In this document: one piece after another, positions 55,364 to 64,000 of the stretch | Numbering within the stretch: position 1 is the first letter of the stretch | Layout of the letters: every line of letters starts with the position of its first letter | Source: Drechslera avenae | Lineage: Eukaryota; Ascomycota; Dothideomycetes; Pleosporales; Pleosporaceae | Direction of reading: 5' to 3' | DNA: 64,000 nt | Assembly: GCA_034640345.1 (NCBI GenBank) | Contig: JAXRVH010000026.1 | Location: 62,001 to 126,000 of the forward strand | Notes under the pieces: model-generated | The model's database searches: none | The model's input: the letters and a program-made list of their open reading frames with translations, nothing else | Told to the model about the DNA's origin: nothing | Position numbers and translations under genes: made by a program

Positions 55364-57295
55364 TCAAGGGATATCAGCGTCATCGTCGTCACCTCCGAAA
55401 CCAAAGCTGAAGCCTCCAGTTACTTCGTCCTTTTCGTCTCCCTTAGTCAACTGCTCCCATTTCCCACGGCCCTTTTTTGTCTTATTCTCTAGCTCTACGA
55501 GACCCTGCTCGAGTAGTTCAGGGTGTTGTTCCCGTAGTCTTTCTACAAATAGCTCATATGCCTGATCGCAAACATCTTCCTTGAATCCACTAACCTCGCT
55601 TCGCTGGTCGCGTAAGAAACCTAGCACGTCTGGTAGTTTCTTCCTCGGGACAAAGTTCTGCGTTAACGCAAGGCTGTCTTCGAGGTTGAGAACGAGGTGG
55701 AACCAGCCTGACGGCACATGTAAGACCTCTCCAGAGTAACAAATTCCTTCTTTACAACTGGGGGTCTGGCGGGCGAGTTCGTGGAAGGTGAGCATGTACT
55801 CTGCGATGCTGAGTGGGGAGGTAATTTCGGATTGATCTTCTGAGACGATGACGCCGGGTGGGGGCTCGATGCCAGGCCCGGCAGGGAACATGAGCCAGTA
55901 CTTACTTCCAGTGAGAACAGCGTTCCACGCGCTCGTTGCGTTTGGATCTTTGTGAAACGTAGATCCGCTGCGCTTGGGGCCCATGATCATCCAGCGGCAG
56001 TCTGGACGGTGGTCTCCTAGTACGCTGAAAAGGTCGTCGCCGAAACACGTGGGACTCCAGTATGCGGCTTCCTTGGAGTGGGGTGCTGCGGCAATATCTA
56101 TGTTCGTCTTTTCGGCAAAAGCGCGGTCGAAGAGGTATAGAGGTGATTCGTCAGCATTGTCGTTCATGTAGGACATGTACTTTTTCATAGGCCAGTCTAC
56201 TGCCTCAGCTCGGAATTTGGTGTCTGGAAACTTTTCCAGAAGGGACTCTGGAGTCCAGGTACCGTAGACTGGCCATTGTTTGACCGGAGTAGTGAGAATG
56301 AAGGGCTTGTCTACCCATGTCTCAGCATACTCATCATAGCTCAGGTCTGATAGTCGAGCTATCTCGTTCGGCCTGGGAATGTTCAATGCATAGTGGTTGA
56401 GGGGTGTATGGGCGCATTGAAAGGGCCGGTACAAAGTGTCCGAGAACAAATTATTGCAGGGTATTGCAGTGGCATTCTCTCTAGGTATCTTGAGATGGGT
56501 CGCTCGCCAGGTTCCGCGCCACTCGAAATCCTCAGCCGGAGAGCTACTTGTGAGTCAGTGGTGGTTTTTTCTGATTGTGAATCCTTCGATAAGGTAACGA
56601 AGTAACAGCGACACGTGAAGAAACGCCGTAGTGGTTATGACATTATTCCAACTTCTTTTCGCTGATGATTAATGCTTAAATGCCGATACACGGGGAGATG
56701 TGAGATGGCGAAGAGGTACAAGAGCAAAAGAAGGGGTAAAAATGCTCGGTGGTCGCACACTAAGCTCATATGTTCCGCCAAGATACTATCAGGCGGGCAG
56801 GTACAGTCATCGCAGACGGAATTTGTACAGCGTATCTGGACTTCCACGAACCAAGGTAGGTAGCGGTGACTCAGAGATGATTACAGTTGATTGGGAGATG
56901 GCTGAGTAGGAAATTGGACAAGTCTTTGTCTAAATCAGTCATAGTACTCACTTTACGAATAAGGCCCTCCACAGCTCATCCAATCTCGTAAAGGCATAGA
57001 GAGCCCTGCATGTGCTACCCAGACGTATCAAGACGTCAGCTTTGAATGACTCAAGAACGTGGCTCAGCAGCTCATCAGGCAAGCTGGCAAATAATCCACA
57101 GTTTGACTTGATGTTCTCGGACGCCGTATACGCATTCCCGGCCGGCTTGATACCCAGAGGATGTGAGGGCACTGCGATAGCCGTTGCCACATCCTCGTCG
57201 TCGTCAAACACGGTGGTTGCAGATGTCTTCAATTTTTTCGAAGGTCGTGATTCGGCAGTGGCAATGCCGGGGTGTTCTAGCATGCCGGGCGCCAT
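55364..57295 (-). CDS. F-box plus JmjC-domain oxygenase (JMJD6-like)
   Basis: Leftward exons 57295-56952 and 56546-55364 give 508 residues. Residues about 65-115 form an F-box (LFASLPDELLSHVLESFKAD, CRALYAFTRLDELWRALF), which would bind Skp1 in an SCF ubiquitin ligase. The rest is a JmjC domain of the JMJD6 type: RPDCRWMIMGPKRSGSTFHK, where the iron ligands H-x-D appear as HKD, then SAWNAVLTGSKYWLMFP, and the distal His in VPSGWFHLVLNLEDSLALTQ. Such enzymes use Fe(II) and 2-oxoglutarate to hydroxylate or demethylate proteins; the substrate is unknown. The intron is 405 bp, far longer than others here, and its acceptor is an AAGTAG tandem so one Ser may be in or out. The acidic tail ends GGDDDDADIP. 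It is divergent from eIF4A. Confidence 0.85.
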
Positions 57296-57756
57296 ATCAA
57301 AAAGACGAGCGGGGGATAATGCTTAGTGTTTGCGTTGCACAGGCGTCTTTGTGACTTGCAAATAAGACACAAACAGAGGCACGAGAAACGGGAGGTGTCA
57401 TAGGCTAGCTTACGAGACTGACCGGTACAGGTGAAGGCGAACCCAAGGTTTGCCTCTTGTAAAAAAAATTAGCGAGTGTTTTAGCGCTCGGGCCCTAGCA
57501 CCTGCGAAGAAATTTTGGTTTATAACATCACCCGCCAGCCCACCTTCTGCTCCATCACCACCAAATCCACCTCACAAGAAAATATCACACCACATTAGAT
57601 ACCCCTTCGATTCTCGCGCAGAGGATCTGGTATCTAGTTTTTCTATACAACAGACAAGTCTGCGGCGGTATCCAGAGGATCCTCCGCTTCAACCCCGCCA
57701 CGAGCAACTTTTCGACTACGGTCCAGCACCAGTAGTCGCTTCACCAAATCGCAATC
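57296..57756. promoter_or_regulatory. Divergent promoter of JmjC gene and eIF4A
   Basis: This 461 bp gap includes a C/A-rich leader before the eIF4A start, typical of strongly expressed fungal genes. No specific site is claimed. Confidence 0.45.
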
Positions 57757-58845
57757 ATGGCTGATAAAGGTCTTGAGGATGTGCCCGAGGGTGAGTTTTT
57801 TTTCAGGCTGCTGCTACCCCAGCGCTGTTGAATATTGCGCGCCCCGCACTACGAGTGCATATGCGACAACGATGGCGGCAACAGTCCACGAGATATGAGC
57901 GAGTATAGGCTAACACACACGCAGGCCAGATCGAGTCCAACTACGATGAGATCACCGACTCGTTCGACAACATGAACTTGAAGGCTGAGCTCCTCCGTGG
58001 AGTCTACGCCTACGGTTTCGAGCGCCCTTCGGCCATCCAGCAGCGCGCCATCATGCCCGTCATCAAGGGTAAGTCCGCCCACATACCCTCCTAGAAGAAA
58101 AACACAAGACTTGCGTATACATGCCATCATTACAAGATAACGTCGAATGAACCTGTGGCACGGTCACGTTGGGTCTTTTTGGGGGGGTTGGTGAGGGGCC
58201 GAAACACCCCCACCAAGATTACGACGATGGAATAAACGACTAACACGAACAATAGGCAACGATGTCATTGCACAGGCCCAGTCTGGTACCGGTAAGACGG
58301 CTACCTTCTCCATTTCGACCCTCCAGAAGATCGACTCGAACGTCAAGGCCTGCCAGGCGCTCATCCTCGCCCCCACCCGAGAGCTCGCCCAGCAGATCCA
58401 GAAGGTTGTTGTCGCTATCGGTGACTTCATGGACATCCAGTGCCATGCCTGCATTGGCGGTACCAGCGTCCGTGACGACATGAAGGCTCTCCAGGACGGC
58501 CCCCAGGTGGTCGTCGGTACTCCCGGCCGTGTCCACGACATGATTCAGCGTCGTGTCCTGAAGACCGACCACATGAAGATGTTCGTCCTCGACGAGGCCG
58601 ACGAGATGTTGTCTCGCGGTTTCACCGAGCAGATCTACGACATCTTCCAGCTTCTGCCTCAGTCGACCCAGGTCGTCCTCCTGTCCGCCACCATGCCCCA
58701 GGACGTCCTCGAGGTCACCACCAAGTTCATGCGCGACCCCGTCCGTATCCTTGTCAAGAAGGATGAACTTACCCTCGAAGGTATCAAGCAATTCTACATT
58801 GCTGTCGAGAAGGAGGACTGGAAGCTCGACACCCTGTCCGACTTG

Positions 58846-58884
<39 letters not shown>

Positions 58885-59323
58885 AACACTCGCAGGAAGG
58901 TCGACTGGCTCACCGACAAGCTCACTGCTCGTGACTTCACTGTCTCCGCCATGCACGGTGACATGGACCAGGCACAGCGTGACGTCATCATGAAGGAATT
59001 CCGTTCCGGATCTTCCCGTGTTCTGATTGCCACTGACCTGTTGGCCCGTGGTATTGATGTCCAGCAGGTTTCTCTTGTCATCAACTACGACCTGCCCGCC
59101 AACCGCGAGAACTACATCCACCGCATCGGTCGTGGTGGACGTTTCGGACGTAAGGGTGTTGCCATCAACTTCGTCACCGCCGACGATGTCCGCATGATGC
59201 GCGAAATCGAGCAGTTCTACAGCACACAGATTGAGGAGATGCCCATGAACGTGGCTGGTAAGTACCAAATGATGGGTGCTCTTGCAGAAACATGCGCTAA
59301 CATACATGATAGACCTCATCTAA
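57757..59323 (+). CDS. TIF1: Translation initiation factor eIF4A, DEAD-box RNA helicase
   Basis: Four exons (57757-57790, 57925-58068, 58256-59257, 59313-59323) give 396 residues, the exact family size. All helicase motifs are present: Q-motif FERPSAIQQRAI, AQSGTGKT (I), PTRELA (Ia), GTPGR (Ib), DEAD (II), SAT (III), DLLARGIDVQQ (V) and HRIGRGGR (VI). The protein unwinds mRNA leaders in the cytosol as part of eIF4F. Codon use is strongly biased to C-ending codons, which fits high expression and explains a 359-codon open frame on the opposite strand. Introns 1 and 2 are longer than usual (134 and 187 bp). The last exon codes only for the end of the protein (…ADLI) plus the stop. Confidence 0.97.
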
Positions 59324-60041
59324 GAAGCTGTTCTCTGCTGTCTTCTTCTCGCCGCCTCTGTTTGCCCACTTACGTCTTGGTGGTGCATCAGCTAGAGGCG
59401 GCGGTCTTCTAATACGAGCGCGGCTGCAAGCCAAGCAGTGCTCTTCACTTGATCTGGTTCAAAAGTGGTTCGGGGTAGGACGGGCAGTCGTCTATACATC
59501 ACGGCATCTTGGCGTTGGTCTCTCATGTGCGAAATGATTTCCCTAAAAGAATGTCGGCATATGATAGACTCACGATGCTTAGTTGACGAATGGTTTCTTT
59601 GCTGCAATTTCATGATACTTTCCTATGTTTTTGAGGATCTGCTGCAAGTTATCGACGCATGCTTACGCGGTGGGATCTGTAGCACTCTTCCATGGCCATG
59701 CATGTCGATGATGACGATCGGGAGTTTCCTGTCATATAGAGATGCGATTCAATTGCATGAACGTTACTTAATCTTGTTTCTTTGCAGTGATGGCAGTGCA
59801 CGTGTAGTCGTTCGGGACGGTACCGCCACGTTGGGTTGATGATGATGTACCAAGACGGCGATGGCCAAGCCAGGCTTGCTGGGGGGCGCCACGAGGGTTG
59901 GAGGGTTCTTTGCTCCCTTCTCGCCTATCGATACGACGATAGCCTCGGCCCGTTGCTTGAACCCCTCCCAAGACTCGAACAGTGCGTAACACGTACCCTA
60001 TGAGGCCGACGACATGGCTTGCTCAAAGCAAAGCTGCGACT
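59324..60041. other. Intergenic region, eIF4A 3' end and Nudix promoter
   Basis: In 718 bp no gene is recognised. An open frame at 59465-59839 has no protein character. Confidence 0.4.
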
Positions 60042-61101
60042 ATGGCGCTATCCCAAAGATCTGCCGTACGCCTATCCACTTGCGCATGTTGTAGTCGCAT
60101 AGTACTTGCCTACTGACAAGCTCACAGAGAGCATTGGATCGTCTGCGCGCCTATAAACCACCACCGACGCAATGGCATAACTGCCCACTCACGCGACGCG
60201 CTGCCGTCCTTATCCTGTTATTCCCAGACCGTCATGGCGAGCTCAAGGTAGTTCTCACGATGCGAAGCGCGCAGCTGAGGAACTATGCTGGACAGGTGTC
60301 ACTACCAGGAGGTGCGATAACAACACACAAGTCCAACTGCAGGTGCAGAGCTGATGTGCCCCAGGCAAGGCAGATACACTTGATGAGTCGCCTTGGCATG
60401 TGGCGCGCCGTGAAGCCGACGAGGAAATCGGCCTGCCCAGGGACAATGAGAAACTGCGCGGCTTCAGTGTGGAATACTTGTGTGAATTACCTGCCAATCT
60501 AGCCAAAACCGAGCTGGGTGTACGACCCTGTGTTGCATTCCTAGGTCCAACCAGCAAGTCGCCAACATCTTCTTCTCCAGCGGATGCCGATAACAATTCT
60601 ATCGAAGAGAAGCTGATACCTCGGCTTGATCCGAAAGAGGTGGCTGCTGTATTCACGGCTCCATTCCACAACTTCCTACGCAGGGAATGGGAAGGCGAAG
60701 TCCCACCACCTGTTCAGAAGGATGGTAGGCCAGAGCAATGGTATAGAGGATCATGGGTAGACTGGCACGAAACGCGGTGGCGTATGCACAACTTCTACAT
60801 GCCACGACCTCCACCATCTCCCTCGCTCCTACGAAGCTCTCCTAAGTCTACATCACCCTCAACATCGGAGCCAGATGCGCTGGACAGTCTGACAACGTTC
60901 AGGATCTGGGGCATGACAGCGAGAATACTGGTCGAGGCGGCAAGGGTGGCGTACGAGGAGGAACCGGAGTTTGAGCACAACAGTCATTTTGGGGACGAGG
61001 AGATGATTGGGAAACTACTGCGAATGGGGCGGCTGAGTGAAGTAGAGAAGAAAGGCGAGGTATTGACGAAAGAGGTGCTTAGAGAGGCTAGCAAGATGTA
61101 G
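60042..61101 (+). CDS. Nudix hydrolase, CoA pyrophosphatase type
   Basis: Exons 60042-60065, 60128-60311 and 60365-61101 give 314 residues. The tiny first exon (MALSQRSA) joins in frame to RALDRLRAYKPPPTQW, a conserved start in fungal members. The CoA-specific NuCoA motif is seen as LTMRSAQLRNYAGQVSLPGG, and the second splice joins it to the Nudix box GGKADTLDESPWHVARREAD followed by EEIGL. These enzymes cut CoA and its derivatives to phosphopantetheine and 3',5'-ADP; yeast Pcd1 does this in peroxisomes. No C-terminal SKL-type peroxisome signal is present (it ends EASKM), so the location is open. An insert near residues 215-235 (SPSLLRSSPKSTSPSTSEP) is low-complexity. The start is preferred over an upstream ATG at 60014 because only it keeps frame. 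Confidence 0.87.
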
Positions 61102-63446
61102 AATACACAAATACACGGGCAAGGGCTTGCTGGATCCACACACCAAATACGAAACTGACGGCCTTTTGCGCGAATCTACACACACCTATAGAAGGGTACC
61201 CTTTGATGCAACTACGAAGAACGACAAGCCTGCATGGGGGCTTGGCCCGACGTGGCTATCTACTTAGATGAATACGCAGTAAGCAGAGTAAAAAAAGATA
61301 GTTACGACTAATGCTGCACTTTTTTGGTGGCGTTAGAGGTATATGATTCGCGTCACGTCTTGTTCAGACTGTCTTGGACAGGGGAAGCCTGAGCTATGTG
61401 ACTATAAAAGCAAGTCAACATACGTCAGGCAGCGAAAAGGAGCGTGAAGGATAATCTCGGGGCTTCGGGCGCGGACTGGTGGTTGGTTGGGCTGCTCGGG
61501 AGTCGACTGCGAACTGCATGTCTTTTGATCCGCCGAAGGCTTTCACGGGGCGTTGGCATGCCGCCCGCAACAAGCAAAATAGGAGCGATATGTGATCCAA
61601 GCTGACGTTGGCATATGAAAAGTGCCGCCCAAGAGGCTCAACCAAGCGCACGGCCCAGCCCGTTCTTCGGCTCAGCCTCATGCAGATCTATCCATGCAGC
61701 CCGTTGAGCCTCATTACGCACTCTCCAGTGATAAGCTGCATTGACGTCGAGTTATTACACTCCTCCATGGAAAAGTGTGCCTCGATGCTTTTGGCCGGTC
61801 CGAATAGCGGCTTGGTAAACAGCGGACTGTGAATGCACTGGTGCGCACTGCCCACGCCCAGAGACAAAAGTCAAACTCGTCGCCAGAGACCCACCAGACC
61901 TAACCAGCGCATACTCGTGCTATCCAAAGTGTCCAAGACGCGCCGCGCAACTGCTGACGATCATACATGCACCTTTGTGAAATTCATGGAAAATCCAATC
62001 CACCCAGTCGTGTTCGCGCCGTGCCTCACGCCCATCAGGCTGTCACTGCTCCTCGGCGATGCAGACAGGCTTCTGGAACGCGCCGCCACTGGGGGCCCGG
62101 TGCTCTTATGGACGTTGCGGTACCTGGGTACCTTCAGCCTGAGGCTCTTGGATCCTTGGCCGGGCCAGGGGGGGGCGTCACAAACGATAGAGGAACGCTT
62201 GGGCGACGTTTGCAGCGCTATCGAGGCCCGTATTGCAAATCGCACTCGATGATCTTGCTCTGACAAGAGTTGCGCATACGCAATCACCACGCACAAAACT
62301 CTTCTCAACCTTATTCTTTGAACGACATCGTTTGGTATGCGGCTGTGGCTTCCTCGGACGCCATGTCAATGGGTCGTTCTTGGTGTGTTTTAGGCGGGAT
62401 GCTTGGCTTCCAAGTCATACAAGGCGCTCCGCTTTAGTGGTTTCGTCACCCGTTTCACGCCCCTTTCCTGCACCACGAATCACCGTCGCCCTCAAGCTTG
62501 ACGTGCATCACATTCCTTCACTGCTTACCCCCGACGAAGACACTCCGCCTTGGCCCTCCCGGAGGAACCCGGACCGCACCATCCCATGGTGTTCCAAATC
62601 GGAGACGGCCACTACTACTTGCTAAGGGGCACATTGAACCCAAGATAGGGACAGCCCTTGTTCCGCGGCGCCTACCCGAAACCGCATCATGACAATTCGG
62701 CCCTGCTCGGCTGGAGACTGAAGCATCAATCCTGCTCGAGACCATGCATATGTGTAAGAGAAGTCCTTGGTAAAATGCAATTGGTTGGTGGCTCGACATG
62801 TCTCCCGGAGATGGCGTGGGAAAAGGCAACTCGACTGGCGTAACGCCATATCCACTAGAAGGCTCGACGCGTGTTGATGTTGTGCGCAAGCAACATAGCC
62901 ACGCCTGTAGATCAGTGGACTCGGTAGGGCAGCACATCGTCGATACCAAGCAACGGAAGCTACTTCAAACGTCTTGGCGCATCGGGCACTGCCAAGCGGC
63001 GGCTTCCATTCTTGGACTAACATGAAGCGAAGACGACTTCAGGTCGTTATCAGAAGCACGTGCGTTGATAGCGGCCCAGAGCTTTACTCGACATCGCAGT
63101 GTGGATACCAGGGACAGGTACGCAACACTACCCACGCCAAGGTTGCTCCGATTCCACCTCGCCTCTGTGACTAGCCGCCAGAAGTAATTAGTGCTGGGAT
63201 GGTACGTAGTTCGAAACAGCGCCGAAATGGAGAACAATTCTAAACCGTGTTGATCCTGTTCGGTGCTGGTTAAGACACAGGCCTGGTCCCAAGCTCGCCT
63301 CTTGGGTTCCCATCGTACCGCCCCCGTGTTGGTTAATACATATTGCTGTTGCGCGTTCCGTGGTCATAGTTTCTTTCCCTTAACAGCCGTCATTTCCGTT
63401 TGTCACTCTTCTTGGTGCAGGTCACCTATCCACTCACTACAACACA
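61102..63446. other. Long intergenic region, no gene recognised
   Basis: This 2.35 kb precedes the Gln/Pro-rich gene. Open frames (for example 61833-62252 plus, 62518-62949 minus) are short and overlap on both strands. The large size is in keeping with the promoter of a regulatory gene, but no motif was established. Confidence 0.4.
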
Positions 63447-64000
63447 ATGGACACCCGCTTCCAGCCAGAAGGACTGTCGTTCGACACCAAAGACACCTAC
63501 GCCCTCAACGCAGACAGCCTGCAGTACCCTCAGTCCGCCCAGCAGCCCAACTCATACCAACCGCCCCGACAACAAAGCCCATACCAACAGAGCCCACACC
63601 AAAGCCAATACCCGCCCCAGCAGCAACGGCAGTACTCTCCTCAACCTCGGCAACCGAGTCAATTTGGCTTGCCTTCCGGTCCTCGAATGTCGCAACAACC
63701 AGGACAGGCCTACGGGCTGCCTTCTGGGCCTCAATCAGGTCAACACTCTCCGCAGCATAGCCGGGAGCTCAGTTACTCCCAGGTACCTAACCCACAACAG
63801 CAGGTGCAGGCGCAACAACCTCCTCAGCCACAGCAACAGGCCCCAATGTACCGAGAACCGGCCGTTGCGCCGCAAAATTTGAACACTTTATCTGGCGAGA
63901 CTACGCGCACTAACACATGGGTACAAACGCCTGCGCCGCTGTACCCGTCGGGACAGGGATACTTTCCTGGCCCCGTTAACGCCAACGGCTATCCCGTCGA
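63447..64000 (+). CDS. Gln/Pro-rich protein, N-terminal part (runs off the window)
   Basis: From the ATG at 63447 (AACACAATGG) the frame is open for 184 codons to the window end. It starts MDTRFQPEGLSFDTKDTYAL and becomes very rich in Gln, Pro, Ser and Tyr, with short repeats such as QQSPYQQSPHQSQYPPQ and two copies of the segment LPSGP. This is a disordered region; regulatory, RNA-binding and endocytic proteins often begin so. No domain is visible in the part present. The long upstream gap fits a regulated gene. The prediction rests on the open frame, the clean start context and the biased composition. Confidence 0.7.
   Translation, partial: MDTRFQPEGLSFDTKDTYALNADSLQYPQSAQQPNSYQPPRQQSPYQQSPHQSQYPPQQQRQYSPQPRQPSQFGLPSGPRMSQQPGQAYGLPSGPQSGQHSPQHSRELSYSQVPNPQQQVQAQQPPQPQQQAPMYREPAVAPQNLNTLSGETTRTNTWVQTPAPLYPSGQGYFPGPVNANGYPV

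Noticed and set aside
58240..59319. 359-codon minus-strand open frame across eIF4A
   Set aside because: It mirrors the plus-strand codons of a highly biased gene (C-ending codons leave few stops on the other strand) and its translation has no domain character.
60014..60065. Upstream ATG at 60014 as the Nudix start
   Set aside because: Its frame cannot be joined to the next exon at the donor used; the ATG at 60042 joins in phase 0 and gives the expected N-terminus.
1..64000. tRNA, rRNA, CRISPR arrays and intact transposons
   Set aside because: No cloverleaf with a clear B-box, no rRNA-like sequence, no spaced direct repeats, and no transposase or reverse transcriptase frame were found by reading; short RNA genes could still be missed without a covariance search.

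Overview
The window reads as nuclear DNA of a filamentous ascomycete, most likely a Dothideomycete of the Pleosporales. The evidence is the gene content (an MSB1/Mug8 morphogenesis protein, a fungal kinesin-3, an F-box/JmjC protein, a fungal N-Ada protein, an HyuA-DUF917 fusion), introns mostly of 46-79 bp with GT..AG ends and CTAAC/CTGAC branch sites, and single genes with their own promoters rather than operons. Twenty protein-coding genes can be supported; two run off the window ends. Exon structures were worked out by hand from reading frames, splice signals and protein-family continuity, and every joined CDS was checked to be a multiple of three.

Layout. 0-16.7 kb: the N-terminus of a leftward unknown gene, two neighbouring C2H2 zinc-finger genes, the oligosaccharyltransferase catalytic subunit STT3, and a disordered Arg/Pro-rich Cys-motif protein. 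16.7-28.5 kb: a 2.35 kb AT-rich spacer holding a degenerate repeat array, a leftward coiled-coil protein, MSB1, and a second AT-rich spacer of 2.8 kb. 28.5-36.5 kb: a catabolic block made of a hydantoinase/oxoprolinase-DUF917 fusion, a divergent NCS1 permease sharing an 818 bp promoter with six GATA-factor sites, and a phenolic acid decarboxylase. 36.5-42.7 kb: sparse, with a fungal unknown gene and a small NTF2-like protein. 42.7-49 kb: a divergent pair of N-Ada alkylation sensor and MutL homologue (MLH2 type), then TRM5. 49-64 kb: kinesin-3, F-box/JmjC oxygenase, eIF4A, a CoA-type Nudix hydrolase, and the start of a Gln/Pro-rich protein.

Two groupings suggest shared work. The permease and hydantoinase could take up and open a cyclic ureide-type nitrogen source under AreA/NIT2-type control. 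The Ada-like protein and the MutL homologue, head to head over 524 bp, could both respond to alkylation damage. Both are inferences. The most unexplained sequence is the spacer at 17.0-19.1 kb, with repeated TATAAA-plus-pyrimidine modules, a diverged direct repeat of about 385 bp, and five CCATGG sites, three of them centres of palindromes.
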